Source: an uncultured Schlesneria sp. (GTDB taxonomy: Bacteria; Planctomycetota; Planctomycetia; Planctomycetales; Planctomycetaceae). From it: 39,934 nucleotides of DNA. The position numbers and the translations under genes were made by a program. Shown piece after piece: positions 26,521 to 35,932 of this stretch (its first letter is position 1; each line of letters begins with the position of its first letter). The notes beneath the pieces were generated by a model, which made no database searches, was not told where the DNA came from, and saw only the letters and a program-made list of their open reading frames with translations. The stretch is from the NCBI GenBank assembly GCA_903840265.1, contig CAIMFH010000005.1, positions 1-39,934 on the forward strand. The letters are read 5' to 3'.

Positions 26521-27867
26521 TTACAAGTCGATTCCCAGCTCTTCGATTTTTCGATAGAGACTCGATAGGCCGAGTTTCAATCGCTTGGCGGCTTCGCGTT
26601 TGTCAGGCCATTGATTGAGGACTCGCAGGATGTGCAGTCGCTCATAGTGTCGCAGGGCCGTGCGCAAGTCGTCTGTGTCGGGCAGAGGCTGGTCGGACCC
26701 ACGCAGATCAGGCGGTAAGTCATTTGGGCGGATCTGCGTTCCGTCGCACATCATGACCGCTCTCTCAATCGCGTTGTCTAATTGGCGGACGTTCCCTTTC
26801 CAGGGAGCCGACATCAACGTTCGAATCGTTTCACTTGTTGCAGCAGTGACTCGCTGGCCCATGGCCCGGCTGTGTTTTGCGATGAGGAATTCGACCAGCT
26901 CGGGGATATCGTCCAATCGTTCTCGTAACGGCGGGATCCGGATCGTCATTCCGTCCAAACGATAGAACAGGTCCACTTGAAAGCGACCTTCGGAAACCTC
27001 GACTGACAGGTCTCGTGTGGTGGCAGCAACAATGCGCGCCGACATCTGGAGCGGCTTCGTTGCTCCCAACGGAGTGAATTCCTGATATTCGATGGCTCGC
27101 AGCAGCTTGTCCTGGGTGGCCAGTGGCAATTGCGAGACTTCGTCGAGATAGACTGTTCCGCCACCAACCGTACGAAAGCTACCGGGCACCTCCTCGTTGA
27201 TTCCTGGCAAACCGCCAACGTTGGCACCGAACATCTGCGCTTCCAGTTGTTCGCTGGGTCGCGTCGCACAATTGATAGCGATGAATCCTTCGTCGTGCTT
27301 CGGGCCCCACTTGTGAATTGTCCTGGCAAAGAGTTCTTTGCCAGACCCAGACTCACCGACGAGCAACACATTCGAATTGGTCACGGCGACTCGTCGAGCC
27401 GCATCTTGAACCGCCTTCAAGGCGTTGCTGGAACCGATCAAGGATTCGCCGGATTCCCGGCGTGCCAGTTCTCGACGGAGAAACTGGTTTTCCATTGAGA
27501 GTTCGCGGTACTGAAACAACCGCTTCAGCTTATTCGATAAATCGTCGAAGATGACGGGTTTGACGAGATAGTCGAAAGCCCCCGACTGGAAGGCTTCGAC
27601 AGCGTTCTCGACTGTGGCGTAAGCGGTGATAATCAAGCCTGAAACGCTTGGATTCAGTTGCTGTAGTCGCCTCAGCAGGGCCAATCCGTCACCGTCCGGC
27701 AGCTGCACATCGCAAACGGCAACTTGAAAATCACGTTGACGAGCATGCTGGAGAGCCGCGGCCACGTTTCCCGCGGTCACGACATCGTATCCCTCGTCGC
27801 TCAGGAACTCTCCCAGCGAAGTGCGGATAATGGGTTCGTCTTCAACGATCAATACTGAACGGGGCAT
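26521..27867 (-). CDS. NtrC-family response regulator lacking the GAFTGA motif
   Basis: 448 residues. The receiver domain has the acidic pair E-D-E (9-11), phospho-acceptor Asp53 in CDVQLPDGDG, and a late Lys in LVKP. The AAA+ domain has Walker A GESGSGKE (171-178), Walker B TVYLDEV (about 238-244) and an R-finger region. A C-terminal Fis-type helix-turn-helix follows (R-E-A-A-K-R-L-K-L-G-L-S-S-L-Y-R-K). Where sigma-54 activators have GAFTGA, this protein reads GGLPGI (218-223). It may therefore act without sigma-54. It begins 49 bases after the histidine kinase gene and is its probable partner. Confidence 0.95.
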   Translation of the reverse strand: MPRSVLIVEDEPIIRTSLGEFLSDEGYDVVTAGNVAAALQHARQRDFQVAVCDVQLPDGDGLALLRRLQQLNPSVSGLIITAYATVENAVEAFQSGAFDYLVKPVIFDDLSNKLKRLFQYRELSMENQFLRRELARRESGESLIGSSNALKAVQDAARRVAVTNSNVLLVGESGSGKELFARTIHKWGPKHDEGFIAINCATRPSEQLEAQMFGANVGGLPGINEEVPGSFRTVGGGTVYLDEVSQLPLATQDKLLRAIEYQEFTPLGATKPLQMSARIVAATTRDLSVEVSEGRFQVDLFYRLDGMTIRIPPLRERLDDIPELVEFLIAKHSRAMGQRVTAATSETIRTLMSAPWKGNVRQLDNAIERAVMMCDGTQIRPNDLPPDLRGSDQPLPDTDDLRTALRHYERLHILRVLNQWPDKREAAKRLKLGLSSLYRKIEELGIDL

Positions 27868-27916
27868 ATCAACTTTGAATTGCTGGGGCTTGGTGGGTTG
27901 TCAGTGAAAGCGAATC

Positions 27917-29305
27917 TCAGGTCTCTGCGGACGTGATCAGAGGCAAGGACGGTGGCGCTTCGTCGCGCCTGTTGTCGGTATCATGCCGTTCAGCATCGAG
28001 TTTGGCCAGATTCAGCCGTACAGTGAAGGTCGCTCCTGGCAGCGAACTCGCGGTCAATTCTATCCGTCCGTCATTCTGTTCAACGATATTTCGGCAAACA
28101 AACAGACCGAGGCCGGTCCCTGTCTCTTTGGTCGTGAAGTAGGGAGCAAAGACTCGTTCGCGGTGTTCAGGCGAAATCCCGTGGCCGTCGTCCCGAATGT
28201 CGATTCGGAGTTCATTGGATTCAATCGTGGTGTGGATCTCGATGCAACCACCTTCCTCAGTCGCGTCCATCGCGTTCAGGATCAGGTTTAGGAACACTTG
28301 GACTAACTGATCGCGAACAATCATCAGCGGCGGCAAATTTTCGACATAATCGGTAACGATCCGCTTTCCCTTTTTGCGTTTGTAGTACTTGGCAATGTTC
28401 AGTGCCGCATCGAGGACCGCATGGATGTCACATCGAGATCGCTCGTAAACGACTGGACTGCTGAAGTCGACGAGTTCCCTTAGGGTGCGCTGGATGCGAC
28501 GGAGTTGATCGTCAACCAGTTGCAATTTCTCGCGAGTTTCGGGCTCGATGTTGCGTCGATTCAAGAGTTGAACCAATGAACTAATCGCCGCAAGTGGATT
28601 TCCGACTTCGTGTGCAATGCCGGCCGCGAGCAACCCGAACGCAGCCTGTTTTTCCTGCTGGACGATCATTGCCTGCGATTCCTGCAGTTGCCGCGTGCGT
28701 TCCAGAATTCGATGTTCCAGTAGACGCTGATTTTCCTGAAGCTCGCCATTGAGTTGTCCGAGTCGAGAGCTGGCCCATTTCAACAAGCCAATCAGGGATG
28801 TCCCGGCCCATGTCACCCAGGCCATGAAAATTGGCGTCAGAATCAGGGCGGCAATTTCGTCGCGGCTATGTACCGCCAGTGCGAGAGAGATCGCCGAATA
28901 GCTCAGGACGTGCAGCCCCAGCGTCGCCCAGGTAATCGACGGCTTGTATCGAATCGCGCAGACCAGCAGCGAAAGAAAATAGTAGAACCGGAAGGCGCTC
29001 AACACGCCTCCGTCGAAGTAGCACAGCAGGCCAATGAACATGGCTTCCATCAGCGACACGAACAACGGCCACTCGCTGAAGAAAACCTTGCCATGGAGGC
29101 TGTAGTAAGTGTCGAGAAGCGCGTAGATCGCTCCCAGCACCAGAATGGCATCCAATGCGCTGCGGTTCGAGGCTTCACCGCCACCGATCAGGTTGACGAG
29201 GCCATAGCCAACACAGATCCCAAACCAGCGAATGCGGACGGTGATCGCTTGGACGGATAACTGCCAATCGAAATCGGGCGATTCGATTGTGGGCGACTGC
29301 GACAT
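27917..29305 (-). CDS. Membrane sensor histidine kinase
   Basis: 462 residues. The N-terminal third holds about six hydrophobic segments (23-43, 52-70, 80-97, 101-118, 123-145, 150-177) and no large periplasmic domain, so the signal is probably sensed in or near the membrane. A coiled coil (about 180-222) leads to the H-box G-I-A-H-E-V-G-N-P-L-A-A-I with His232, followed by the N-box (N-L-I-L-N-A-M-D-A), G1 D-D-G-H-G-I and G2 G-T-G-L-G-L. All kinase motifs are intact. The type fits NtrB/ZraS-like HisKA kinases. It forms an operon with the downstream regulator. Confidence 0.94.
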   Translation of the reverse strand: MSQSPTIESPDFDWQLSVQAITVRIRWFGICVGYGLVNLIGGGEASNRSALDAILVLGAIYALLDTYYSLHGKVFFSEWPLFVSLMEAMFIGLLCYFDGGVLSAFRFYYFLSLLVCAIRYKPSITWATLGLHVLSYSAISLALAVHSRDEIAALILTPIFMAWVTWAGTSLIGLLKWASSRLGQLNGELQENQRLLEHRILERTRQLQESQAMIVQQEKQAAFGLLAAGIAHEVGNPLAAISSLVQLLNRRNIEPETREKLQLVDDQLRRIQRTLRELVDFSSPVVYERSRCDIHAVLDAALNIAKYYKRKKGKRIVTDYVENLPPLMIVRDQLVQVFLNLILNAMDATEEGGCIEIHTTIESNELRIDIRDDGHGISPEHRERVFAPYFTTKETGTGLGLFVCRNIVEQNDGRIELTASSLPGATFTVRLNLAKLDAERHDTDNRRDEAPPSLPLITSAET

Positions 29306-29431
29306 TAAGCGAACTCAACCAGACGGCGGGTGGAAGCGAAACCAGATGCTCCGGCGAGTATATCCGATGCCGCTCCACCTCGACCAACCAAGTCGCCCTT
29401 CGTCAGGATACCGAGACAGGTATTTGAACGA

Positions 29432-30337
29432 TTACCGCGTCGGAATAGACGGACGCTTGGCGAATGCCGTGCGAATAATTCCCAGCACCCGTTCGCGTTC
29501 TTCGCCAACCAGTGTGAGCCGCGGTTCACGGACCCATTCGGAACCGAGGCCGGCTTCTTGGACGATCAACTTGATGTACTGAATGAAATGCACATGCGTA
29601 TCCAGCTTCATGAGCGGCTGGCTCCAGCGATAGAGGGCTCGAGCCTTGTCCCATTCACCTGCGCGAGTCAGATCCCAGAGGTGTTGGTTTTCGGCGGGGA
29701 ACCCAATCCCGCTGCCGGCGACCCAGCCGTCGATCCCCAAGATACTCGCTTCGAGCATCAAGTCGTCCACCCCCGTAAAAACGGCGTAACGTCCGCCTAC
29801 CGCATTGTGAATTTCCGTGATCCGGCGGGTATCCGCCGAGCTTTCTTTAATTGCCACGAAGGCAGGTTCATCGGCCAGTTCCGCGAAGAGAGCTGGAGTG
29901 ATGTCGTTCGCGTAGCTGATGGGATTGTTGTAGATCATGATCGGCAACCCGCCGCGTTTGGCCACCGTTCGCAAGTACGTCATGGACTCGCGCGGATCAC
30001 CTCGATAACTCATAGGCGGCATCAGCATCACGCCGCTGGCACCCAGTTTCTTGACATCTTGAACGTATTGCACGGCGGCCGCGGTGCTTGATTCGGCCAC
30101 GCCGCTCAAGACCGGGACTCGACCTCGCGAGGTCTCGACGGCGCAGCGGATCACCGCACATTTCTCGTCAGGAGCCATCGTCTGATTTTCACCGAGGGAA
30201 CCGCACACGATCAGGCCGCTGACTCCACTGGCAATGATCGCTTCAAAATGCCTTGCGGTTGCACCTAGATCCAACGATTGGTCTTGCTTGAATTGCGTCG
30301 TCACTGCGGGAAAGACGCCGGTCCAATAAGGTTGCAT
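29432..30337 (-). CDS. DapA-family lyase/deaminase, probably 1-pyrroline-4-hydroxy-2-carboxylate deaminase
   Basis: 301 residues from ATG 30337, the usual length; an upstream in-frame start at 30373 adds 12 poorly fitting residues. It is a TIM-barrel of the N-acetylneuraminate lyase/DHDPS superfamily with Schiff-base Lys164 in AIKESS and Tyr136 in IYNNP. The substrate loop reads CGSLGE instead of the GTTGE of true DapA, and the H-F-I-Q-Y-I-K-L segment resembles deaminases of hydroxyproline breakdown (EC 3.5.4.22). The specific function is inference from such features and from the neighbouring dehydratase and peptidase. It lies 55 bases after the large peptidase gene. Confidence 0.85.
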   Translation of the reverse strand: MQPYWTGVFPAVTTQFKQDQSLDLGATARHFEAIIASGVSGLIVCGSLGENQTMAPDEKCAVIRCAVETSRGRVPVLSGVAESSTAAAVQYVQDVKKLGASGVMLMPPMSYRGDPRESMTYLRTVAKRGGLPIMIYNNPISYANDITPALFAELADEPAFVAIKESSADTRRITEIHNAVGGRYAVFTGVDDLMLEASILGIDGWVAGSGIGFPAENQHLWDLTRAGEWDKARALYRWSQPLMKLDTHVHFIQYIKLIVQEAGLGSEWVREPRLTLVGEERERVLGIIRTAFAKRPSIPTR

Positions 30338-30392
30338 GTTTTGCCTGTTTGAGAAAAGTCTGTTTGCCTGCAATTTAGCGGCCGCGCCGCCG

Positions 30393-33300
30393 TTAGCGTT
30401 CCGAGGTTCCAGCGGCCTTCGTCTCGACCGAGGCCGGGTTCTGCGGCGAAAGTAAGTGCCGCTGAAAATAGTTCGTCATGACCGAATAGAGATGTCGAGT
30501 CGTGTTTCGCCCTTCCGAAATCGAGTGCGAACGTCCGGGGTAGGGCATGATTTCAAAGGATTTGTTGTTCGCGATCAGATCGTTCATCAACTTCTCCGTT
30601 CCCTGGTAATGGCAGTTGTCATCACCAGTGCCATGCACGAGCAGCAAGTTTCCTTTGAGTTGAGCAGAGTGAGTCAGCGGCGAACCATTTCGATAACCTT
30701 CAGCGTTGTCATCGGGCAAGCCCATGTAACGCTCCTGATAGATGGTGTCGTACAGCTTCTGATCGGCGACAGGGGCGATCGCAACGGCCGTACGATACAG
30801 ATCGGGATATCGAAAGATCATGTTCAGGCTCATGCTGCCCCCGCCGCTCCAGCCCCAGATGCCGACTCGTTGGCTGTCGATCGACGGATATTTCTCGATC
30901 AGAGAACGAGCCGCGTTGGCCTGATCCTGAGACGCCAGGACTCCGACCTGGCGATAAACGCATTTTCGCCACGCGCGACCTCGAGGTGACATGGTTCCCC
31001 GATTATCAATGCTGGCCACCACGCAACCCTGTTGTGCCATCATCATGTGCCAGAGCCCACGCGATCCTTGCCAGGCATCTCGGACAGTTTGGCCGTGAGG
31101 CTCTCCGTAGACGTGAACCAATAGCGGCAGCTTACGGGAGGGATCCGATTTCGCAGGCCTGATACTCCAAGCATCCAGTTGCACATTTTCGCCGATATCC
31201 AATCGCAGGAACTCGGTAGCGACTGGTTGCAACGAAGCGAGCTTCTCACGCAATTTCGAGTTGGTGGCTAATGTCCGAACGACCGAATGATCGGCCATCC
31301 GTATGAGTTCGACGATTGGCGGTTTGGTGAACGTCGAGTAGGTGTGAACAGCCCATTCGGCGTTTGGTGAAATGCTGTAGCCATGCCAGCCTGGTTGATC
31401 GGCGGGTGTCAGGCGTTCCAGCGGGCCACCTCCGATCGCAGTTTGATACAAGTACGACTGAGTCGCATTTTGAGGTGAGGCCGAGTAATACAACTTGGAC
31501 CTGGGCTCATCGACGCCTTCAATGCGAATCACGTCGAATTCACCGGGGGTCAACGCGACCAGAGACGATCCATCGACGGCCGCAACGTACGCGTGTCGCC
31601 AGCCGTCTCGTTCGCTGATCCAGAGAAAGTTTTTGCCGCCGTTCAGCCATTTCACCGGGTTCTCGTTTTCGAGCCAGGCATCGTCGGTTTCAGTGTGAAT
31701 TATTTTTGCCGCACCGGTTAGAGGATCGGCCAACACCACCTTGTTCACGTTCTGCAAACGATTGAATTGTTGCACGAGCAAGGTCTGGCTGTTCGGGGTC
31801 CATTCCATTCTGGCGAGATAGTGGTTCCGCGGATCTCCGGGAATATCCATCCAGCGAACGGGTCCACCCAATGCGTTCACAACGCCAACGCGAACAGCGG
31901 AGTTCTTATCGCCGACTTTTGGATAGGCAAACGAGATCGTCTTGGAATGACTTCCCGACGTGTTTTCGACGAGGTGAAATACGGGAACATCACTCGTATC
32001 GAACTGCCAGAAGGCGACCGCTTTTCCATCGGGACTCCAGCGGAAGGCATCGCGGATTTCGAGTTCCTCCTCATTCACCCAATCGGCAGTCCCATTGATC
32101 AGGTGGTCAGAGCCGTCTGAAGTCAGTTGCGTGATCTCCAGACTCGCGAGGCTCTGCACGTAGAGATTGTTTTTGCGAACGTAGGCGACTTTGGTTCCGT
32201 CGGGTGAAAACTTCGCGAACATCATCGTCGCCGGTTCGGCATCCCCGCCCACTTTTTTGAGCTCGCGGGAGGCAACGTCCAAGACCCAATAGTCGCCGCG
32301 TGTATTTTGACGCCACACTCGATGACTGTTGGTGAAGATCAACAACTTGGCTTCGTCTGCCGAAAACTCAAACCGATCGATCGAAAGCGGCTTCTTGTTG
32401 TCGGCGACGATGAAAGATTGAGCCGAAACGACGATCGTTTTTTCGCCGCTGGCGGCATCAATTCGAACCAGATCACGGCCCTCACCCTTGTCGGCGGCCG
32501 GCTCCTGCGAGAAGTAAGTCCCTGTGAGTTTGCTCCAGACGACGCCAGGCACTTTCTCTTCGTGGAATTCGTCCGAATGGAAGATGCGATCGATTGTCAG
32601 CAAGGTGCCTGTTTCAGCCTCTTGGTTGCGAGCTTCCGCACCTTTGCGAATCGCAACTTTCACTTCTGCCAATCGTTCCGGCCAGACGAACTTGGGGGCT
32701 TTCAACGGATCGTAGCCCTGCAGATGATCTTTCAACCGGTTGATCGGCTTGGTGTACTTCAGCTCGGTCTCGCCGAAGACCTCTCGACAAAGGTCCGCCA
32801 GTCGCGGGTCGTACTCGGCCAATTCGACGCGCGTGTTCACGTGATTGTGATCGTGATCGTTTTCGCGGTTGTTGTCGAACCAGGACTGGACACCCTCTGC
32901 AAAGTATTCATGGTGATTGACGGAGGCATACTTCCCCTTCCACAGACCGCCATCCATCGCCTGTTTGTAGGCGTCCTTCAATCGTCCATTGAATGTGGGG
33001 TCAATATTCTGCATGCCACGCAGATGAATGTTGTGTGCCAACTCGTGGATCAGGATGTTTTCCGTCGAATACGGATCGCCCGAGTAGCCGAGCAAGTTCT
33101 CTTCGCCACACGAGCAGTAGGGGTCCGTCTCGCTGCCGCCAGTCCCGCGAGCACGGGCGTCCCAAAAGTCTTTACCGGAAAATCGTTTCAGATTTCGATC
33201 GGGAGCTTCTCCTTCGCCCAAGTGCGCGAACTCGAGAAGGTCCGTCGTGAATTCATTGTGAGCGATGATGCACAGCCGGGCTCCGCTTTTGGTCATGGCA

Positions 33301-33755
33301 TCACGCACATCCGGTCGCTTCGCCAGCATCAAGTCGATGAGATACGCCGCCTCCTTTAATGCGAACGGATTGACCTTATCGGAGGCCACGATCGGAAATC
33401 CATTCGCACTCGCCGATTGACTATAAAACTTCGGGGCACCGTGCTTGGCTTCAGGATCGAACCGAAATCCCTGAATCGGAACTTCACTGGTGACAATCGC
33501 TTCGACTTTGTCGTCGCGGCCCACGACGGCAAATCGATGTCCCAAGGTCGTCGTGATGACAGTGTCTTTGCCCGGCGCGACTGATCCATTCGGCATTCGC
33601 TCTGAATCAGATTTGAGCCAAAAGATCTCCACAGGCTCATTCGAGCCGTTCAGAATCTGCAATTGCGGACGACGCGGTTTCGCGGTTTCATCGGCATGCA
33701 CGGCCAGCGCGACAAATGCGGGAACAATCATCAACAGATAAATGAACGGTCTCAT
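30393..33755 (-). CDS. Giant secreted peptidase: VHL-like + HExxH metallopeptidase + DPP IV-type S9 peptidase
   Basis: 1120 residues from ATG 33755 (GGAGG precedes, rather close); it starts with a signal peptide (MRPFIYLL..., cleaved near VHA/DE). Residues about 30-95 look like a VHL beta domain (I-L-N-G-S, F-W-L, APGKD, LGH). Residues about 110-350 hold a zinc peptidase with HELAH (237-241) and a likely third ligand Glu287 in YFAEG. A beta-propeller of DPP IV type follows, with W-V-N-E-E-E-L, whose Glu pair binds the substrate N-terminus in DPP IV. The C-terminal alpha/beta hydrolase has Ser970 in GWSGGG, Asp in HGTGDD (about 1045) and His1077 in GRSHS. Both active sites look intact. DPP IV enzymes release Xaa-Pro dipeptides. 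It lies between the dehydratase and the DapA-like gene. Confidence 0.9.
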   Translation of the reverse strand: MRPFIYLLMIVPAFVALAVHADETAKPRRPQLQILNGSNEPVEIFWLKSDSERMPNGSVAPGKDTVITTTLGHRFAVVGRDDKVEAIVTSEVPIQGFRFDPEAKHGAPKFYSQSASANGFPIVASDKVNPFALKEAAYLIDLMLAKRPDVRDAMTKSGARLCIIAHNEFTTDLLEFAHLGEGEAPDRNLKRFSGKDFWDARARGTGGSETDPYCSCGEENLLGYSGDPYSTENILIHELAHNIHLRGMQNIDPTFNGRLKDAYKQAMDGGLWKGKYASVNHHEYFAEGVQSWFDNNRENDHDHNHVNTRVELAEYDPRLADLCREVFGETELKYTKPINRLKDHLQGYDPLKAPKFVWPERLAEVKVAIRKGAEARNQEAETGTLLTIDRIFHSDEFHEEKVPGVVWSKLTGTYFSQEPAADKGEGRDLVRIDAASGEKTIVVSAQSFIVADNKKPLSIDRFEFSADEAKLLIFTNSHRVWRQNTRGDYWVLDVASRELKKVGGDAEPATMMFAKFSPDGTKVAYVRKNNLYVQSLASLEITQLTSDGSDHLINGTADWVNEEELEIRDAFRWSPDGKAVAFWQFDTSDVPVFHLVENTSGSHSKTISFAYPKVGDKNSAVRVGVVNALGGPVRWMDIPGDPRNHYLARMEWTPNSQTLLVQQFNRLQNVNKVVLADPLTGAAKIIHTETDDAWLENENPVKWLNGGKNFLWISERDGWRHAYVAAVDGSSLVALTPGEFDVIRIEGVDEPRSKLYYSASPQNATQSYLYQTAIGGGPLERLTPADQPGWHGYSISPNAEWAVHTYSTFTKPPIVELIRMADHSVVRTLATNSKLREKLASLQPVATEFLRLDIGENVQLDAWSIRPAKSDPSRKLPLLVHVYGEPHGQTVRDAWQGSRGLWHMMMAQQGCVVASIDNRGTMSPRGRAWRKCVYRQVGVLASQDQANAARSLIEKYPSIDSQRVGIWGWSGGGSMSLNMIFRYPDLYRTAVAIAPVADQKLYDTIYQERYMGLPDDNAEGYRNGSPLTHSAQLKGNLLLVHGTGDDNCHYQGTEKLMNDLIANNKSFEIMPYPGRSHSISEGRNTTRHLYSVMTNYFQRHLLSPQNPASVETKAAGTSER

Positions 33756-33832
33756 CGGACCTCCGGATATCGAATGGAACAGGCGTAGCGATCGGCGAGT
33801 CGTCAATAAGGTAGCGGACTCTCAGGCGGATT

Positions 33833-34936
33833 TCAGGAGACATCGACCACGCGCGGCCCGAGCACTGACATCTTCGGTGCGATCCCCAGACCAGCCGAAG
33901 TACTGGCGCTCATGAATCCATTTTGACGCTGAGGAGCACCATCTGCCGTGCTGACCGTGACGTAGCTGTTAAAATCGGTGCTCGTAAATCGAAATTCCTC
34001 GGGAGTGCTGTGTGCCAAGTGAGCAATCGCGGCGGTGGTGATGTCGCCCCCCCAGCTATCCTCCAACGTCATCGCGATTCCCATCGAAACACACAGATCG
34101 CGAGCCTGACGAGTCTTTGTCAGGCCGCCGAGTTTGCTGATCTTGAGATTGACGACATCCATCGCCAGATCGGCTTTGCCGCGCAAAAGCATATCGAGGC
34201 TATCGACATTCTCGTCCAGAACGAACGGGTGGTCGGTGTGTCGTCGGACGGAGAGACATTCTTCGTATGTCAAACAGGGCTGTTCGATGTAGACATCCAC
34301 GTCTCGCACGCCACGCACCACCCGCATCGCTTCGTGCTGTGTCCAGCCGGTATTCGCATCTGCCACGAGCCGATCCGAAGGAGCCAGCATGGCCCGGACA
34401 GCTCGGATACGTTCGATATCGGTGTCAGGATCGCCGCCGACTTTGAGTTGAAACCGCGTGTACCCCGCGGCTCGATATCCTGCGACCTTGCGAGCCATTT
34501 CGTCGGGGGATTCCTGCGAGATCGCACGATACAGCCGAACGCTCTCCCCGAATCGTCCCCCCATCAGAACGCAGACAGGTAACCCAGTTGCCTTGCCGAG
34601 AAGATCCCAACAGGCGATGTCGATCCCTGATTTGACGTAAGCGTGTCCCTTGAGCGCGGCATCCATCCGATGATTGAGTTTGCTCAGCTCTCGCGGGTCG
34701 AAGCCCAGTAGGTGCGGTGCCAGCTCTCGCAGACCCGACCGAACTCCCTCGGCATAGGCCGGCAGGTAGAATGGCCCTAAAGGACAGACTTCGCCGTATC
34801 CAATCAGGCCGCCATCGGTTTCGACCCCCACGATCGTGCTGTCGAAGACGGACACGGATTTACCGCCAGACCAGCGATAGGAGCCTTCGACAAGCGGCAA
34901 TTCAACGCGATGAGCAAAGATCCGAGTGATCTTCAT
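33833..34936 (-). CDS. Enolase-superfamily dehydratase, probably cis-3-hydroxy-L-proline dehydratase
   Basis: 367 residues. It has the N-terminal capping domain and a TIM barrel of the mandelate racemase/muconate lactonising group. Lys165 in RFQLKVGG and Lys265 in NLKISK flank the active site; Asp193, Glu218 (YIEQP) and Asp241 (VLDEN) are the metal ligands. The N-terminal E-G-S-Y-x-W-S-G-G-K and the G-E-V-C-P-L-G-x-x-Y-L-P-A-Y segments resemble what I remember of the characterised cis-3-hydroxyproline dehydratases (EC 4.2.1.171), but this is from memory; a racemase or another dehydratase remains possible. It begins a minus-strand set with the peptidase (77 bases) and DapA-like gene, divergent from the AraC-type regulator. 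Confidence 0.83.
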   Translation of the reverse strand: MKITRIFAHRVELPLVEGSYRWSGGKSVSVFDSTIVGVETDGGLIGYGEVCPLGPFYLPAYAEGVRSGLRELAPHLLGFDPRELSKLNHRMDAALKGHAYVKSGIDIACWDLLGKATGLPVCVLMGGRFGESVRLYRAISQESPDEMARKVAGYRAAGYTRFQLKVGGDPDTDIERIRAVRAMLAPSDRLVADANTGWTQHEAMRVVRGVRDVDVYIEQPCLTYEECLSVRRHTDHPFVLDENVDSLDMLLRGKADLAMDVVNLKISKLGGLTKTRQARDLCVSMGIAMTLEDSWGGDITTAAIAHLAHSTPEEFRFTSTDFNSYVTVSTADGAPQRQNGFMSASTSAGLGIAPKMSVLGPRVVDVS

Positions 34937-34968
34937 GACAGATTCCAGGGAACTAAACAGGGCTGAGA

Positions 34969-35784
34969 ATGGACGATCGGCGTCAGTCCGATTCTACTGA
35001 GCGGCACATTAAGTTACTTGGCGAGAAACGGCATTCCCGCATGAAACCGCGCACAACACAACTGAGTTCCCGGTCCACTTTGGCTTCGCCGGTAAGCGTG
35101 GCGCTGCTGGAGCAATTGTTCGATCAGGTGCCAGATGTCACGTTTTTTATGAAGGATGCCGACGGGCGATATCTGGCCGTCAATGATTCATTGGCGACTC
35201 GGCATGGGTTGAAAAACAAATCTCAGGCGATTGGGAAGCTTCCCAGCGACATCTGCCCCGGCGATCTGGGACGAATTCCGGTTGAGCAGGACGCGACCGT
35301 CATTCGTACGGGGCGACCGTTGTTGAATCACCTCGAACTGCACTGGTATCAGCCCCACCGAGCAGGTTGGTGCCTCACGACAAAGCTGCCGATTGTCCAA
35401 GCCGATGGGATCGTCACCGGAGTGATTGGCATTTCACGCGATGTCCGCGTTCCGATTGAACCTGACGAAATCCCGGCTGATTTCGCGGCCGCCATTCAGG
35501 AAATGGAAGACGACCTGTCGGAATCGATCACACCGGCCGATTTGGCTCGGAGATCTGGACTGACGCCGCAGCGGTTAGCCCGCCTGACCAAGCGGTTGTT
35601 CGGGTTGACCCCCAGCCACTTCATCACGAAATCCAGATTGTCTGCTGCCGCACAAATGCTGCGAGAAACAAGCCAGTCAGTGTCCGAAATCGCCTTGGCT
35701 TGCGGGTTCTACGACCATAGCGCGTTCACTCGGGCGTTCCGTGCAGCCGCCGGTGTCACTCCTACAGAGTTTCGCGGGCGGTGA
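34969..35784 (+). CDS. PAS-domain AraC-family transcription regulator
   Basis: 271 residues from ATG 34969, with AGGG six bases upstream; an ATG at 35041 gives 247 residues and leaves a more usual 104-base divergent region, so the start is open. A PAS fold (about 44-160; [18 protein letters not shown]) is followed by a C-terminal AraC double helix-turn-helix (about 185-271) with the canonical [18 protein letters not shown] and P-T-E-F-R. It is divergent from the dehydratase gene and probably controls that set, with the PAS domain sensing a pathway intermediate. This role is inferred from position. Confidence 0.9.
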   Translation: MDDRRQSDSTERHIKLLGEKRHSRMKPRTTQLSSRSTLASPVSVALLEQLFDQVPDVTFFMKDADGRYLAVNDSLATRHGLKNKSQAIGKLPSDICPGDLGRIPVEQDATVIRTGRPLLNHLELHWYQPHRAGWCLTTKLPIVQADGIVTGVIGISRDVRVPIEPDEIPADFAAAIQEMEDDLSESITPADLARRSGLTPQRLARLTKRLFGLTPSHFITKSRLSAAAQMLRETSQSVSEIALACGFYDHSAFTRAFRAAAGVTPTEFRGR

Positions 35785-35932
35785 CTTGGTTTGACGAAGA
35801 GGCATCGAGGCATGGTCTCACGATTTGTTCAGACGTCTCACTTCGCGATTGGCATGGACATCAGGCAGCTTGGCAATCATGCTGGCACCGTTGACCAACC
35901 CATTCTGGATTCCTCGCGTTAGATTGACCTTC

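Noticed and set aside
32307-33359. 350-codon plus-strand open frame within the large peptidase gene
   Set aside because: Antisense to a frame with intact domains and catalytic motifs; the shadow has no domain and no promoter or ribosome site.
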